Source of the DNA: Streptomyces lienomycini
GTDB lineage: Bacteria; Actinomycetota; Actinomycetes; Streptomycetales; Streptomycetaceae
Direction: 5' to 3'
Assembly (NCBI RefSeq): GCF_027947595.1
Contig: NZ_CP116257.1
Location: 5,341,501-5,405,500 of the forward strand
Length of the DNA stretch: 64,000 nt
Shown here: in pieces, positions 1-9,418 of the stretch
Layout of the letters: each line of letters opens with the position of its first letter
Numbering within the stretch: the first letter of the stretch is position 1
Notes under the pieces: model-generated
What the model was told of the DNA's origin: nothing
What the model saw: only the letters and a program-made list of their open reading frames with translations
The model's database searches: none
Translations under genes and position numbers: made by a program

Positions 1-1109
1 TCCACCAGGACGCGGATGCCCACCAGGTCGTAGATCTCCGCGAAGTCCCGGCCGCGGACGATCATCTTCTGGTAGACGCTGTAGTAGTGCTTGGGGCGGC
101 CGGTGACGGTCGCCTTGATGCGGGCCGCGCGCAGGTCCTGCTGGACCTCGTCGGTGACGACGGCGAGGTACTCGTCGCGCTTGGGGGCGCGCTCGGCGAC
201 CAGGCGGACGATCTCGTCGTACATCTTGGGGTAGAGGATCGCGAAGGCGAGGTCCTCCAGCTCCCACTTGATGGTGTTCATGCCCAGCCGGTGGGCGAGC
301 GGCGCGTAGATCTCCAGGGTCTCGCGCGCCTTCTTCTCCTGCTTCTCGCGCTTGAGGTAGCGCATGGTGCGCATGTTGTGCAGGCGGTCGGCGAGCTTGA
401 TGACCAGGACGCGCGGGTCCTTGGCCATGGCGACGACCATCTTGCGCACGGTCTCGGCCTGCGCGGCCTCGCCGAACTTGACCTTGTCCAGCTTGGTGAC
501 GCCGTCGACGAGGAGGGTGACGACGTCGCCGAAGTCGCGGCGCAGGTCCTCCAGGCCGTACTCGGTGTCCTCGACGGTGTCGTGCAGCAGCCCGGCCATC
601 AGCGTGGCCGGATCCATGCCCAGCTCGGCGAGGATGGTGGTGACGGCGAGCGGGTGCGTGATGTAGGGGTCGCCGCTCTTGCGCTTCTGGCCGCGGTGCC
701 AGCGTTCGGCGACCTGGTAGGCGCGCTCGATCTGGCGCAGGGTCGCCGTCTCGATCTTGGGGTCGTTGCCGCGCACTATGCGCAGCAGCGGCTCCAGGAC
801 CGGGTTGTACGGGTTGGCGCGCTGGACGCCGAGGCGGGCGAGGCGGGCGCGGACGCGGTTGGAGGAGCCGGAGCGGGCGGGTTGCCCGGCGGGGGCGCGG
901 ACCACGGGCGAGTTCTGCGGGCGCTCGGCGGGCAGCGCCTTGGGGCGCGGCTGCTGCTCGGCGGGCTTGTCGACCGGCGCGGACGGGGCGTGCTGGATCG
1001 GCCCACGCGTGTCGTTCTTCGCCTGGGGCGCGCTGGGCGCGGGCTTCGCCTCGGACGCCGAGGCGGACTCGGGCTTTGCGGCGGTCAGTGGCTGGGCCTC
1101 GTCTGGCAA
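1..1109 (-). CDS. relA: RelA/SpoT (p)ppGpp synthetase/hydrolase, N-terminal part (C-terminus outside window)
   Basis: Bifunctional alarmone enzyme of the stringent response. Only about 369 codons are present because the window starts inside the gene. The start is read as TTG at 1109, preceded by a GAGGAG ribosome site, giving a product beginning [10 protein letters not shown] after the initiator. Residues 1-90 are Ala/Pro-rich and look disordered. An HD hydrolase domain follows, with HDTVEDT near residue 176. The start of the synthetase domain ([13 protein letters not shown]) lies near residue 335. The TGS and ACT regulatory domains would lie outside the window. The position next to apt, secF and secD matches the usual actinobacterial order. 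Whether both activities are intact cannot be judged from the visible part. Confidence 0.93.
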   Translation of the reverse strand, partial: MPDEAQPLTAAKPESASASEAKPAPSAPQAKNDTRGPIQHAPSAPVDKPAEQQPRPKALPAERPQNSPVVRAPAGQPARSGSSNRVRARLARLGVQRANPYNPVLEPLLRIVRGNDPKIETATLRQIERAYQVAERWHRGQKRKSGDPYITHPLAVTTILAELGMDPATLMAGLLHDTVEDTEYGLEDLRRDFGDVVTLLVDGVTKLDKVKFGEAAQAETVRKMVVAMAKDPRVLVIKLADRLHNMRTMRYLKREKQEKKARETLEIYAPLAHRLGMNTIKWELEDLAFAILYPKMYDEIVRLVAERAPKRDEYLAVVTDEVQQDLRAARIKATVTGRPKHYYSVYQKMIVRGRDFAEIYDLVGIRVLV

Positions 1110-1226
1110 GAGGACTCCTCGTGCGCGATCCGGGTCCCCCGGTCAGGCTCCGGATACCCCATGGTAGCGATCCTGTGCTCCGGGATCGCCTTCAGGCCAA
1201 TGTGAAGGCCGTCAACCCCTGCAACG

Positions 1227-1265
1227 CCTGGGGCGGGCGCCGGATTCCTCCGGGCCCGCCCCAGG
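1227..1265 (-). terminator. Hairpin terminator downstream of apt
   Basis: Arms CCTGGGGCGGGC and GCCCGCCCCAGG pair perfectly over 12 bp around a 15-nt loop. It lies 18 bp after the apt stop codon and before relA. There is no U-tract, as is usual in Streptomyces. It should separate secDF-apt transcription from relA. Confidence 0.7.
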
Positions 1266-1282
1266 GGTGCGGTTCGCTTGGT

Positions 1283-1831
1283 TCAGACCGTGAGCAGCGC
1301 CTTCAGGGGTGCCCCGGCCAGGGCCGGCTCCAGGCGGGCCCGCCCGCCGAGGAAGCCCAGCTCCATCAGGACGGCGAGGCCCGCGACCTCGGCCCCGGCC
1401 CGCCGGATCAGCTCCAGCGAGGCCTCGGCGGTGCCGCCGGTGGCGAGGACGTCGTCGACGACCAGCACGCGGTCGCCGGCGCTCAGGTCCTCGGCGTGCA
1501 CCTCGATCTCGGCGGAGCCGTACTCCAGGTCGTACGCCTGGCTGAGGGTGGCTCCGGGGAGCTTGCCCGCCTTGCGTACGGGGATGAAGCCGAGGCCCGC
1601 CCGCAGCGCCACGGGGGCGCCGAGGATGAAACCGCGGGCCTCCAGGCCGACGACCTTGGTGGCGCCGGTGTGCCCGGCGACCTCCGCGAGCGCGCCGGTG
1701 AGGGCGGTGAACGCCGCCGGGTCCGCCAGGAGCGGGGTGATGTCCTTGAACACCACGCCCGGCTCCGGGTAGTCGGCCACGTCCCGGATGCGGCTGAGGA
1801 GCAGCTCCGTGATGTCCGTCGTACCGTTCAT
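1283..1831 (-). CDS. apt: Adenine phosphoribosyltransferase
   Basis: Purine salvage enzyme that converts adenine and PRPP to AMP and pyrophosphate in the cytosol. The product is 182 aa, typical for the family. The PRPP-binding loop VLVVDDVLATGGT spans residues 122-134, and the adenine-binding segment GLEARGFILGAP lies near residues 62-73. The ATG at 1831 overlaps the secF stop (ATGA), so translation is probably coupled. The same reading frame stays open much further upstream, but that part is a shadow of secF. Its position between secF and relA is conserved in actinobacteria and puts nucleotide salvage beside alarmone metabolism. Confidence 0.96.
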   Translation of the reverse strand: MNGTTDITELLLSRIRDVADYPEPGVVFKDITPLLADPAAFTALTGALAEVAGHTGATKVVGLEARGFILGAPVALRAGLGFIPVRKAGKLPGATLSQAYDLEYGSAEIEVHAEDLSAGDRVLVVDDVLATGGTAEASLELIRRAGAEVAGLAVLMELGFLGGRARLEPALAGAPLKALLTV

Positions 1832-2949
1832 CGGCGCTTCCCCGAGGGTCGGCCGCGGCCCCTGCCGCGGGACGCGGGCTGGTGACGGGGGCCGACGACC
1901 GCGGCGGCCTCGTCGTCGGGCCCGTCGTCGGCGTACGGCGCCTCCTCGTCGGCGGCCGGTGCCGGTTCGCCCTTGGCGCCCGCCTGGGCCCGCTTGGCGA
2001 GGACCCGCTTCTTGAGGGCCTTCATCTGCGGCTCGGCCTCCTTGAGGTCGGCGACCAGCGGCGTGGCGATGAAGATCGACGAGTACGCGCCCGCGGCGAG
2101 ACCGACGAACAGCGACAGCGAGATGTCGTTGAGCATGCCGGCGCCGAGGACACCGCCGCCGATGAACAGCAGGCCCCCCACCGGCAGCAGCGCGACCACC
2201 GTCGTGTTGATCGAGCGGACCAGGGTGCTGTTGATCGAGCGGTTGGCGATCTCCGCGTAGGTCCACCGGGTCTGCTTGGTGATGTCCTTGGTCTGCTCCT
2301 TGAGGCTGTCGAAGACGACGACCGTGTCGTAGAGCGAGTAGCCGAGGATGGTCAGCAGACCGATCACCGTGCCGGGTGTGACCTCGAAACCGACGAGGGC
2401 GTAGATGCCGACCGTGATGGTGATGTCGTGGATCAGCGCGACGAAGGCGGCGAGCGCCATGCGCCACTCGAACGCGATCGCCAGGTAGATCACCACGAGG
2501 ACCATGAAGATCCCGAGGCCCTGCCAGGCCTTGTTCGCGATCTGGTCGCCCCAGCTGGGGCCGACCAGGTCGGCGTTGATCTTCTCCGCCGGGACGTCCA
2601 GGTTCTTGGAGAGGTCTTCCTTGATCTGGTCCGACTGCTGGGTGTCGGTGCCCGCGATCTGGATGCGGAGACTTCCGTCGCCGAGCTTCTGGACGATGGC
2701 GTCGTGGCCGGAGGCCTCTTCCGCCCAGGTCTCGGTCTGGGAGACCGAGGCGCTCATGTTCTTCGGCGTGGTGAAGACCGCGCCGCCCTGGAACTCGATG
2801 CCCATGTGCAGTCCGCGCACCGCCAGGCCGACGATGGCCGTGATGGTGATGAGGATCGAGATGCCGTACCAGATCTTGCGGTTCTTGACGAAGTCGTAGC
2901 CGACCTCGCCGTGGTGCAGTCTGGCGCCGAGGTTGCCGAGCTTCCCCAT
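1828..2949 (-). CDS. secF: Protein translocase subunit SecF
   Basis: Membrane subunit that works with SecD to pull preproteins through SecYEG using the proton gradient. The product is 373 aa. A transmembrane helix lies near residues 25-45, followed by the extracytoplasmic domain with GIEFQGGAVF, then a five-helix C-terminal bundle containing the RND-type segment GYSLYDTVVVFD. The ATG at 2949 is preceded by GGAGG. An open frame extends 26 codons further upstream into secD, but that part is not SecF-like. The secD stop lies 1 bp before the start and the apt start overlaps the end, so secD-secF-apt form a tight operon. The C-terminal tail is charged and then Arg/Gly-rich (last ~70 residues), and is probably cytoplasmic. 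Confidence 0.95.
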   Translation of the reverse strand: MGKLGNLGARLHHGEVGYDFVKNRKIWYGISILITITAIVGLAVRGLHMGIEFQGGAVFTTPKNMSASVSQTETWAEEASGHDAIVQKLGDGSLRIQIAGTDTQQSDQIKEDLSKNLDVPAEKINADLVGPSWGDQIANKAWQGLGIFMVLVVIYLAIAFEWRMALAAFVALIHDITITVGIYALVGFEVTPGTVIGLLTILGYSLYDTVVVFDSLKEQTKDITKQTRWTYAEIANRSINSTLVRSINTTVVALLPVGGLLFIGGGVLGAGMLNDISLSLFVGLAAGAYSSIFIATPLVADLKEAEPQMKALKKRVLAKRAQAGAKGEPAPAADEEAPYADDGPDDEAAAVVGPRHQPASRGRGRGRPSGKRR

Positions 2950-2950
2950 C

Positions 2951-4762
2951 TCACGCCTCCTTCGGGTCGACGGGGCCGGCGGCGGGACGGGCGGGCCGGC
3001 GGGTGCGGCGCAGCGGCGGCTTGGCACCCAGGGCCTTGGGGTCGAGGCCGGACCACTTGTGACCGCTCGCGAAGAACTTCCGCCGGGCCATCAGCGTGAG
3101 CAGCGGCTTGGTGAAGAGGAAGACCACCACGACGTCGAGCAGGGTCGTCAGACCCAGCGTGAACGCGAAGCCCTGGACCTTGCCGACGGTGACGACGAAG
3201 AGCACCGCGGCGGCGAGGAAGGACACGAAGTCGGAGACCAGGATGGTGCGCCGGGCCCGCGGCCAGGCCCGCTCGACGGCGGGGCGCAGCGTGCGTCCCT
3301 CCCGGATCTCGTCGCGGACGCGTTCGAAGTACACGATGAACGAGTCCGCGGTGATACCGATGGCGACGATGGCACCGCACACGGCCGGCAGGTTCAGCGC
3401 GAAGCCGATGGTCGGGCCGAGCAGCGCCATGATCACGTAGGTGAGGCCGGCCGAGACCAGCAGCGAGCAGACGGCGATGAACGACAGGCCGCGGTAGTAG
3501 AACAGCAGGTAGAGGACGACCAGGGCGAGGCCGATCGCTCCCGCGATCAGACCGGCCTTGAGCTGCTCACCGCCGAGCGCGGCGGTGACGGTGGTGACGC
3601 TGTCCTCCTTGAAGGTCAGCGGCAGCGCGCCGTAGGACAGCATGTTGGCGAGGCCCTGGGCCTCCTCCTGGTCGAAGCTGCCGGAGATCTCCGCGTTGCC
3701 GCCGGTGAGCGCCTGGCTGACGTAGGGGTCGGAGACGACCTCGTTGTCCAGGACGATGGCGAACTGGTTCTGCGGGGACTGGTTCTGCGCCAGCTTGCCG
3801 GTGATGTCCGCGAACTTCTTGGAGCCCTTGTCCGTGAACTTCATCGTCACGGTCCAGCCTGCGGCCGTCTGCGTGTTGTAGACGGCGTCGGCCTCGTCGA
3901 CGTCGGTGCCGTCGACCGCCGCGGGGCCGAGGATGTACTTCTGCCACTGGCCCTGCGAGTTCTGGCCGCAGGCCACCATGGAGTCGCCCGGCTTGGCGCC
4001 GTCGCCGGCCTTGGCGCGGGCGCCCTCGTCACTGCAGTCGAGGGCCGCGTACTGCTGCTGCAGCTTGGCGGTGGCGTCGTCGCCGGAGGCGCTGGCGCTC
4101 GGCGACGGAGAGGCGCCGTCGGAGCTCGTCGCGGACGGGCTCGGGTCGGCCTTCAGGGCGTCGCTGGCGGCGCGGCCCTGGGTGGTGGCGCTCGCCGAGG
4201 CGGAGTCGGACGGCTTGTCGCTCGCCTTGTCGCCGTCGGTGGCCTTGTCGCCCTCGGTCGCCTTGTCGGTGGCCTTGTCCGTGGCCTTGTCGGTCGCCTT
4301 GTCCGTGGCGCCGCCGGTCTCGCTCGCCGAGGGGGTGCCGGTCGCGTTGGGGCCGGAGATCTCGGTGGCCATGACCGGACGGAAGTACAGCTTGGCGGTG
4401 GTGCCGACCTGCTTCCGGGCTTCCGAGGAGTTCGTCCCCTTGGGGATGTTGACGATGATGTTCCGGTCGCCCTGGGTCTGGACCTCGGCCTCGGAAACAC
4501 CCAGACCATTGACACGGCGGTTCATGATCTCGACCGCGGTGTCCATGTTGGTCTTGTTGATCGCGGACTCCTGGCCCGCCTCGGGGACCGCCCGGAGCGT
4601 GATGCTGGTGCCGCCGGCCAGGTCGATACCGAGACGCGGAGTCGTGTGTCCGGAGGCGAACATGCCACCGGTGAGCGCCACGATGGCGATCAGGATCAGG
4701 GCCAGCGAGCGCCCGGGCTTACTCTGAGCGCTCGCATTCTTTCCCTTTTTAGGTGCTACCAC
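2951..4762 (-). CDS. secD: Protein translocase subunit SecD with TDKA-type repeat insert
   Basis: Partner of SecF in the Sec holotranslocon. The product is 603 aa from a GTG at 4762 with GAGGGAG upstream. An N-terminal helix (LALILIAIVALTGG) is followed by the P1 region with the motif DLAGGTSITLRA. The large extracytoplasmic domain comes next, and a C-terminal six-helix RND core contains GITADSFIVYFERVRDEIREG. Between about residues 145 and 225 there is a low-complexity insert rich in Thr, Asp, Lys, Ser and Pro, with four consecutive TDKA units followed by variants such as EGDKATDGDKA. It sits in the surface-exposed region and is probably a flexible linker. It is unlikely to touch the conserved core. 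Confidence 0.95.
   Translation of the reverse strand: MVAPKKGKNASAQSKPGRSLALILIAIVALTGGMFASGHTTPRLGIDLAGGTSITLRAVPEAGQESAINKTNMDTAVEIMNRRVNGLGVSEAEVQTQGDRNIIVNIPKGTNSSEARKQVGTTAKLYFRPVMATEISGPNATGTPSASETGGATDKATDKATDKATDKATEGDKATDGDKASDKPSDSASASATTQGRAASDALKADPSPSATSSDGASPSPSASASGDDATAKLQQQYAALDCSDEGARAKAGDGAKPGDSMVACGQNSQGQWQKYILGPAAVDGTDVDEADAVYNTQTAAGWTVTMKFTDKGSKKFADITGKLAQNQSPQNQFAIVLDNEVVSDPYVSQALTGGNAEISGSFDQEEAQGLANMLSYGALPLTFKEDSVTTVTAALGGEQLKAGLIAGAIGLALVVLYLLFYYRGLSFIAVCSLLVSAGLTYVIMALLGPTIGFALNLPAVCGAIVAIGITADSFIVYFERVRDEIREGRTLRPAVERAWPRARRTILVSDFVSFLAAAVLFVVTVGKVQGFAFTLGLTTLLDVVVVFLFTKPLLTLMARRKFFASGHKWSGLDPKALGAKPPLRRTRRPARPAAGPVDPKEA
4177..4312 (-). repeat. Tandem TDKA-coding repeat inside secD
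   Basis: The 12-bp unit encoding Thr-Asp-Lys-Ala is repeated four times in direct succession, then continues as degenerate units (EGDKATD, GDKASDK). It stays in frame and is within the extracytoplasmic loop of SecD. Such arrays readily change copy number by slippage, so length may vary between strains. Confidence 0.75.
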
Positions 4763-4855
4763 CTTTGCGTACTCCCTCTCGGGCCGCTTCGCGCCCAGAA
4801 GGCGTCACCGGCGGCCATCACATGGTGTCCGGATCCGTGCGAGCCGCGCGTCACG

Positions 4856-4888
4856 CGGGATGCGCGGGACATCGTCCCGCGCATCCCG
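4856..4888 (-). terminator. Hairpin terminator after yajC
   Basis: Arms CGGGATGCGCGGGAC and GTCCCGCGCATCCCG are perfectly complementary over 15 bp with a 3-nt loop. The hairpin begins 10 bp after the yajC stop. It suggests that yajC and secDF are at least partly separate transcription units. Confidence 0.8.
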
Positions 4889-4897
4889 GGGCACGGC

Positions 4898-5416
4898 CTA
4901 CTTCGCCTCGGAGCCGCCGTCGGACTTCTTCGCCTGCTCGTCCGTCTTCGCCTCGGCGGGCGCGGCGTCGACCGTCGGCTCGTCGGCCGGCTCGTCGGCC
5001 GGCTCGTCGCTCGCGTCCTTCTTGCCGAGGTCGACGGACTTGTCGTCGGAGGCGGCGTCGGCGGGGGCGTCGGTCCCGGTGAGGGAGGAGGCATCGTCCG
5101 GGACGACGTCCGCGTCGGACTTCAGGTCGTGCTCGACGCCGTGGACGATGCGGTTGTACTCGTCGTCGGTGAGGACGGCACCGATGCTGTTCTTCGCGAA
5201 GAGCAGCTCGACCCCGGGACCGGCGTCGAGGAGGACCGTGTCGTCGTTGACCTCCTTGACCGTGGCGTACATGCCCCCGATGGTGCGGACACCGGATCCG
5301 GGCTGCATCTCGTTCCGCATGTTGGCGGCCTGCTGCTGCTTCTTCTTCGCCGACCGGGTCATCAGGAACATGGCCCCGATGAGCACGATGAACGGGAGGA
5401 GGGTCACGAGACTCAC
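4898..5416 (-). CDS. yajC: Preprotein translocase subunit YajC
   Basis: Small single-pass membrane protein that associates with SecDF. The product is 172 aa from GTG at 5416, with GGAAG upstream. One transmembrane helix lies at residues 3-20 (LVTLLPFIVLIGAMFLM), followed by the basic stretch RSAKKKQQQ. The conserved soluble domain contains MQPGSGVRTIGGMYATV. The tail after about residue 100 is long, acidic and low-complexity, with two direct ADEP units and Asp/Ala/Ser-rich sequence, which makes the protein longer than the ~110 aa proteobacterial form. Tails of this type are common in Streptomyces. It lies upstream of secD but is separated from it by a strong hairpin. Confidence 0.93.
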   Translation of the reverse strand: MSLVTLLPFIVLIGAMFLMTRSAKKKQQQAANMRNEMQPGSGVRTIGGMYATVKEVNDDTVLLDAGPGVELLFAKNSIGAVLTDDEYNRIVHGVEHDLKSDADVVPDDASSLTGTDAPADAASDDKSVDLGKKDASDEPADEPADEPTVDAAPAEAKTDEQAKKSDGGSEAK

Positions 5417-5591
5417 GGGTCGGTACTTCCTTCACACGACCGCGATGGGGAGCGGCCTGATGGTTGGGGGTGTGTACGCCGCCGCCAAGGGCGGCATCGG
5501 CGGAGTCTAAGCGAGTCCGCGCGCATGGAACAACGCTCAGCATGGCACTGGGGTTCCTGCTCGGGCGAATGTCCTCGTCGTGACGGGGACG

Positions 5592-6665
5592 TCACGTCCC
5601 GAACAAGTCCTGTTGTCCCTTTCCGGCGTTCTGCGCGCTCGGCGGGGTGAGGCCGAGGTGCGCCCAGGCTGCCGGGGTCGCGACCCGCCCGCGTGGCGTG
5701 CGGGCGAGCAGGCCCTCCCGTACGAGGAAGGGCTCGGCGACCTCTTCCACTGTCTCACGCTCCTCGCCCACGGCGACGGCGAGCGTGGACAGGCCGACCG
5801 GCCCGCCGCCGAAGAGTTTGAGCAGGGCCTCCAGCACCCCCCGGTCCAACCGGTCCAGGCCCCGGGCGTCGACCTCGTAGACGGCGAGGGCGGCGGCGGC
5901 GATCTCCTGGGTGATCAGGCCGTCGGCCTTGACCTGGGCGTAGTCGCGGACCCGGCGCAGCAGGCGGTTGGCGATGCGGGGGGTGCCGCGGGAGCGGCCG
6001 GCGATCTCGGCGGCGCCGGTGGGGTCGATCTCGACGTCGAGCAGGCCGGCGGAGCGGTGGATCACCCGCTCCAGTTCGGCCGGCCCGTAGAACTCCATGT
6101 GGGCGGTGAAGCCGAAGCGGTCGCGCAGCGGCGGCGGCAGCAGGCCCGCGCGCGTGGTGGCCCCGACCAGGGTGAACGGGGGCAGCTCCAGCGGGATGGC
6201 GGTGGCGCCGGGGCCCTTGCCGACGATGACGTCGACGCGGAAGTCCTCCATCGCCATGTAGAGCATCTCCTCGGCGGGCCGCGACATGCGGTGGATCTCG
6301 TCGAGGAAGAGGACCTCGCCCTCCTGGAGCGAGGAGAGGATCGCCGCGAGGTCGCCGGCGTGCTGGATGGCGGGCCCCGACGTGATGCGGATGGGGGCTT
6401 CCATCTCGGCCGCGATGATCATCGAGAGGGTGGTCTTGCCGAGGCCGGGGGCGCCGGAGAGGAGCACGTGGTCGGCGGTCGCCCCGCGCGCGCGTGCGGC
6501 CCGCAGCACGAGGTCGAGCTGCTCGCGGACCTTCTCCTGGCCGATGAACTCGCCGAGGTCCTTGGGGCGCAGGGCGGCCTCCACGGCCTGGTCCTCGCCG
6601 TCGGCGACAGCGCCCACCAGCCGCTCGGCGGCGGCCTCTGCGTCGGTCGTGTCATCCCAGTTCAT
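5592..6665 (-). CDS. ruvB: Holliday junction DNA helicase RuvB
   Basis: AAA+ motor that drives branch migration of Holliday junctions together with RuvA. The product is 357 aa. Walker A is GAPGLGKTT near residues 70-78, Walker B is LFLDEIHR near residues 119-126, sensor 1 is VGATTRAG and the arginine finger region is RDRFGF. A C-terminal winged-helix DNA-binding domain ends with residues typical of the family. The start is ATG at 6665. The gene follows ruvC and ruvA on the same strand with a 51-bp gap after ruvA, so the three form the usual ruvCAB operon. Confidence 0.97.
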   Translation of the reverse strand: MNWDDTTDAEAAAERLVGAVADGEDQAVEAALRPKDLGEFIGQEKVREQLDLVLRAARARGATADHVLLSGAPGLGKTTLSMIIAAEMEAPIRITSGPAIQHAGDLAAILSSLQEGEVLFLDEIHRMSRPAEEMLYMAMEDFRVDVIVGKGPGATAIPLELPPFTLVGATTRAGLLPPPLRDRFGFTAHMEFYGPAELERVIHRSAGLLDVEIDPTGAAEIAGRSRGTPRIANRLLRRVRDYAQVKADGLITQEIAAAALAVYEVDARGLDRLDRGVLEALLKLFGGGPVGLSTLAVAVGEERETVEEVAEPFLVREGLLARTPRGRVATPAAWAHLGLTPPSAQNAGKGQQDLFGT

Positions 6666-6716
6666 TGATTGCCTCGTGGTTCGGGGTGGCTGTGGCGGCG
6701 CGGCGGGCGGGCGCCG

Positions 6717-7322
6717 TCAGCGGGCGCGGTTCAGTGTCTGCAGGGCGGCCTTGAGCAGCCGGCCCACCTGCGGCGTGCCCTCGGCGGCCTCCGCCTGCGG
6801 CGCGACTGCGGTGACCGCTTCGTCGGCCTCGCGGGTCGCGTACCCCAGACCGATCAGGGCGGCGTGCAGCTGGTCGCGCCAGCCGGTGCTGACGGGGGCG
6901 CCGACGGCCGGGGCGCCGATGGGCTCGCCGAGCCGGTCCTTCAGCTCCAGGAGCAGCTTCTGCGCGCCCTTCTTGCCGATGCCGGGGACGGCGGTGAGCG
7001 CCTTCTCGTCGCCGGTGGAGACGGCTCTGCGCAGGGCGTCGGGCTGGTGCACGGCGAGCATCGCCTGGGCCAGGCGGGGGCCGACGCCGCTGGCGGTCTG
7101 GAGCAGCTCGAAGACCTGGCGCTCGTCGTCGTCGGCGAAGCCGTACAGCGTGAGCGAGTCCTCGCGCACGACGAGGGAGGTGGCGAGCTTGGCGGGCTTG
7201 CCGAGCCGCAGGGTGGAGAGCGTGTTCGGCGTGCACTGGACGGCCATGCCGACGCCGCCGACCTCGACCACCGCGGCGTCGGGTGCGAGGGCGGCGACGG
7301 TGCCGCTGACGAAGGCGATCAT
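6717..7322 (-). CDS. ruvA: Holliday junction DNA helicase RuvA
   Basis: Tetrameric junction-binding protein that loads RuvB. The product is 201 aa from ATG at 7322, overlapping the ruvC stop by 4 bp. Residues 1-65 form the N-terminal OB fold. Two helix-hairpin-helix motifs follow ([14 protein letters not shown] and [16 protein letters not shown]), and the C-terminal domain III that contacts RuvB begins after an Ala/Gly-rich linker. An open frame continues upstream into ruvC but is out of the RuvC frame and unrelated to RuvA. Confidence 0.96.
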   Translation of the reverse strand: MIAFVSGTVAALAPDAAVVEVGGVGMAVQCTPNTLSTLRLGKPAKLATSLVVREDSLTLYGFADDDERQVFELLQTASGVGPRLAQAMLAVHQPDALRRAVSTGDEKALTAVPGIGKKGAQKLLLELKDRLGEPIGAPAVGAPVSTGWRDQLHAALIGLGYATREADEAVTAVAPQAEAAEGTPQVGRLLKAALQTLNRAR

Positions 7323-7885
7323 GCGGGGCGGCCTTTCGACGGGTGGGAGGGCTGCGGGCGGCGCGCGCCCTGGGAGGCGTGCAGGGCGACGGCCTGCTGG
7401 AGCCGGTTCTGCGCGGGGGCCCGCCAGATGTGGCAGATGGCGAGCGCGAGGGCGTCGGCGGCGTCGGCGGGCCGGGGCGGGGCGGAGAGCCGCAGCAGGC
7501 GGGTGACCATGGCGCCGACCTGCGCCTTGTCCGCGCGTCCGCTGCCGGTGACGGCGGCCTTGACCTCGCTGGGGGTGTGCAGGGCGACCGGGATGCCGCG
7601 GCGGGAGGCGCACAGGATGGCGACGGCGCTGGCCTGGGCGGTGCCCATGACGGTGCGGACGTTGTGCTGGCTGAAGACGCGCTCCACGGCGACGGACTCC
7701 GGCCGGTGCTCGTCCAGCCACTGCTCGATGCCCTGCTCGACGGCGACGAGGCGGTGGCCGAGGTCGGCATCCGCCGGCGTGCGGACGACGCCGACGCCGA
7801 TCATGGTGAGCGGTCTGCCCGCGACGCCCTCCACGACGCCGACCCCGCAGCGGGTCAGCCCCGGGTCCACCCCCAGCACGCGCAC
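7319..7885 (-). CDS. ruvC: Crossover junction endodeoxyribonuclease RuvC
   Basis: Resolvase that cuts Holliday junctions. The product is 188 aa from GTG at 7885. The retroviral-integrase-like fold shows the acidic residues in [12 protein letters not shown] (Asp7), VAVERVF (Glu68 region), and the C-terminal pair in [14 protein letters not shown]. The final ~20 residues are basic and low-complexity, beyond the conserved fold. It is the first gene of the ruvCAB operon, with the start preceded by GAGGGG. A strong hairpin upstream marks the end of yebC transcription. Confidence 0.96.
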   Translation of the reverse strand: MRVLGVDPGLTRCGVGVVEGVAGRPLTMIGVGVVRTPADADLGHRLVAVEQGIEQWLDEHRPESVAVERVFSQHNVRTVMGTAQASAVAILCASRRGIPVALHTPSEVKAAVTGSGRADKAQVGAMVTRLLRLSAPPRPADAADALALAICHIWRAPAQNRLQQAVALHASQGARRPQPSHPSKGRPA

Positions 7886-7946
7886 CGCCGGCCCCTCTCG
7901 TCGATCACCTGTTTGTGCAGGCTATCGGGTGCCACTGACAAAGCGA

Positions 7947-7977
7947 CGGGCCGACGGGTGGTGTCCCCGTCGGCCCG
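7947..7977 (-). terminator. Hairpin terminator between yebC and ruvC
   Basis: Arms CGGGCCGACGGG and CCCGTCGGCCCG pair over 12 bp with a 7-nt loop, 19 bp after the yebC stop. It ends the pdx/yebC unit before the ruvCAB operon. Confidence 0.75.
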
Positions 7978-7995
7978 CTGAGCACAGGGCGCGGC

Positions 7996-8748
7996 CTATG
8001 CGTCCACCTTCTCCATGACCTCGTCGCTGACGTCGAAGTTGGCGAAGACGTTCTGCACGTCGTCGCTGTCCTCCAGGGCGTCGATGAGCCGGAAGATCTT
8101 CCGGGCGCCGTCCTCGTCCAGCTCGACCTGCATGGTCGGGACGAAGTTGGCGTCGGCGGACTCGTAGTCGATGCCGGCGGCCTGGAGGGCGGTGCGGACC
8201 GCGACCAGGTCGGTGGCCTCGCTGAGGACCTCGAAGGTCTCGCCGAGGTCGTTGACCTCCTCAGCCCCCGCGTCCAGGACGGCGGTCAGGACGTCGTCCT
8301 CGCCCAGCTCGCCCTTGGGCACGATCACGACGCCCTTGCGGTTGAACAGGTAGGACACCGAGCCCGGGTCGGCCATGGAGCCGCCGTTGCGGGTCATGGC
8401 GACGCGGACGTCGGAGGCGGCGCGGTTGCGGTTGTCGGTGAGGCACTCGATGAGCACCGCGACACCGTTCGGGCCGTAGCCCTCGTACATGATCGTCTCG
8501 TAGTCGGCGCCGCCGGCCTCGAGGCCGCCGCCGCGCTTGACCGCGGAGTCGATGTTCTTGTTGGGGACCGACTGCTTCTTCGCCTTCTGGATGGCGTCGT
8601 ACAGCGTCGGGTTGCCCTCGATGTCGACGCCGCCCATGCGCGCCGCGACCTCGATGTTCTTGATCAGCTTCGCGAAGAGCTTGCCGCGTTTGGCGTCGAT
8701 CACGGCCTTCTTGTGCTTCGTCGTAGCCCATTTAGAGTGGCCGGACAT
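7996..8748 (-). CDS. YebC/PmpR-family protein (TACO1-type)
   Basis: Conserved cytosolic protein of 250 aa. The family has been described as a transcriptional regulator and, more recently, as a helper of translation through difficult proline stretches. The diagnostic N-terminus [20 protein letters not shown] is present, followed by the [16 protein letters not shown] segment. The three-domain layout is of normal length. The ATG at 8748 is chosen because the family starts exactly here; the frame extends 36 codons further upstream without similarity. Its location between pdxT and ruvC is a conserved actinobacterial arrangement. The name yebC is often used, but the precise role in Streptomyces is not shown by the sequence. 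Confidence 0.93.
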   Translation of the reverse strand: MSGHSKWATTKHKKAVIDAKRGKLFAKLIKNIEVAARMGGVDIEGNPTLYDAIQKAKKQSVPNKNIDSAVKRGGGLEAGGADYETIMYEGYGPNGVAVLIECLTDNRNRAASDVRVAMTRNGGSMADPGSVSYLFNRKGVVIVPKGELGEDDVLTAVLDAGAEEVNDLGETFEVLSEATDLVAVRTALQAAGIDYESADANFVPTMQVELDEDGARKIFRLIDALEDSDDVQNVFANFDVSDEVMEKVDA

Positions 8749-8797
8749 CTGCCTGTCTCCTTCGCGTAACCCATCTCCTGCAACGAACGCAGGAATC

Positions 8798-9406
8798 CTA
8801 CAAGGACCGGGCCGCCCGGTTCGCGCGCACCATGTCGGCGAAGAGGCGGTGCACACGGTGGTCGCCGGTCAGTTCCGGGTGGAACGAGGTGGCCAGCGCG
8901 TTGCCCTGGCGGACGGCGACGATGTGGCCGTCGTGTTCGGCCAGTACCTCGGCGGCGGCGCCCACGGACTCCACCCAGGGGGCCCGGATGAAGACTCCCT
9001 CGACCGGGGCGCCCTCCACGCCGTCGACGTCGACGGCCGCCTCGAAGGACTCGTTCTGCCTGCCGAAGGCGTTGCGGCGCACGATCATGTCGATGCCGCC
9101 GACCGTCTCCTGCCCGGAGCGCGGGTCGAGGATCTTGTCGGCCAGCATGATCATGCCCGCGCAGGTGCCGTAGACGGGCAGTCCGGCGCGCACGCGCGCG
9201 CGAAGGGGGTCCATCACTCCGAGGAGGACGGCGAGCTTGGAGATGGTGGTGGACTCGCCGCCGGGGATGACCAGGCCGTCCACCTCGGCGAGCTCTTCGG
9301 GGCGCCTCACCGGCCTGGCCACGGCGTCGGCCACGGCCAGGGCGACGAGATGCTCCCTCACGTCGCCCTGGAGCGCCAGGACGCCGATGACGGGGGTGTC
9401 GGTCAT
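8798..9406 (-). CDS. pdxT: Pyridoxal 5'-phosphate synthase glutaminase subunit PdxT
   Basis: Glutaminase that supplies ammonia to PdxS for direct synthesis of pyridoxal 5'-phosphate. The product is 202 aa. The oxyanion region is [15 protein letters not shown] (residues ~50-64), the nucleophile is Cys in [10 protein letters not shown] (near residue 85), and the His-Glu pair lies in SFHPELTGD near the C-terminus. It follows pdxS with a 12-bp gap, so the two subunits are co-transcribed. Confidence 0.97.
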   Translation of the reverse strand: MTDTPVIGVLALQGDVREHLVALAVADAVARPVRRPEELAEVDGLVIPGGESTTISKLAVLLGVMDPLRARVRAGLPVYGTCAGMIMLADKILDPRSGQETVGGIDMIVRRNAFGRQNESFEAAVDVDGVEGAPVEGVFIRAPWVESVGAAAEVLAEHDGHIVAVRQGNALATSFHPELTGDHRVHRLFADMVRANRAARSL

Positions 9407-9418
9407 GGTTCGGGTGCC

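Noticed and set aside
2933..5650. A 905-codon open frame on the plus strand
   Set aside because: It overlaps secD and yajC in antisense and has low-complexity Gly/Asp/Arg-rich sequence with no family resemblance.
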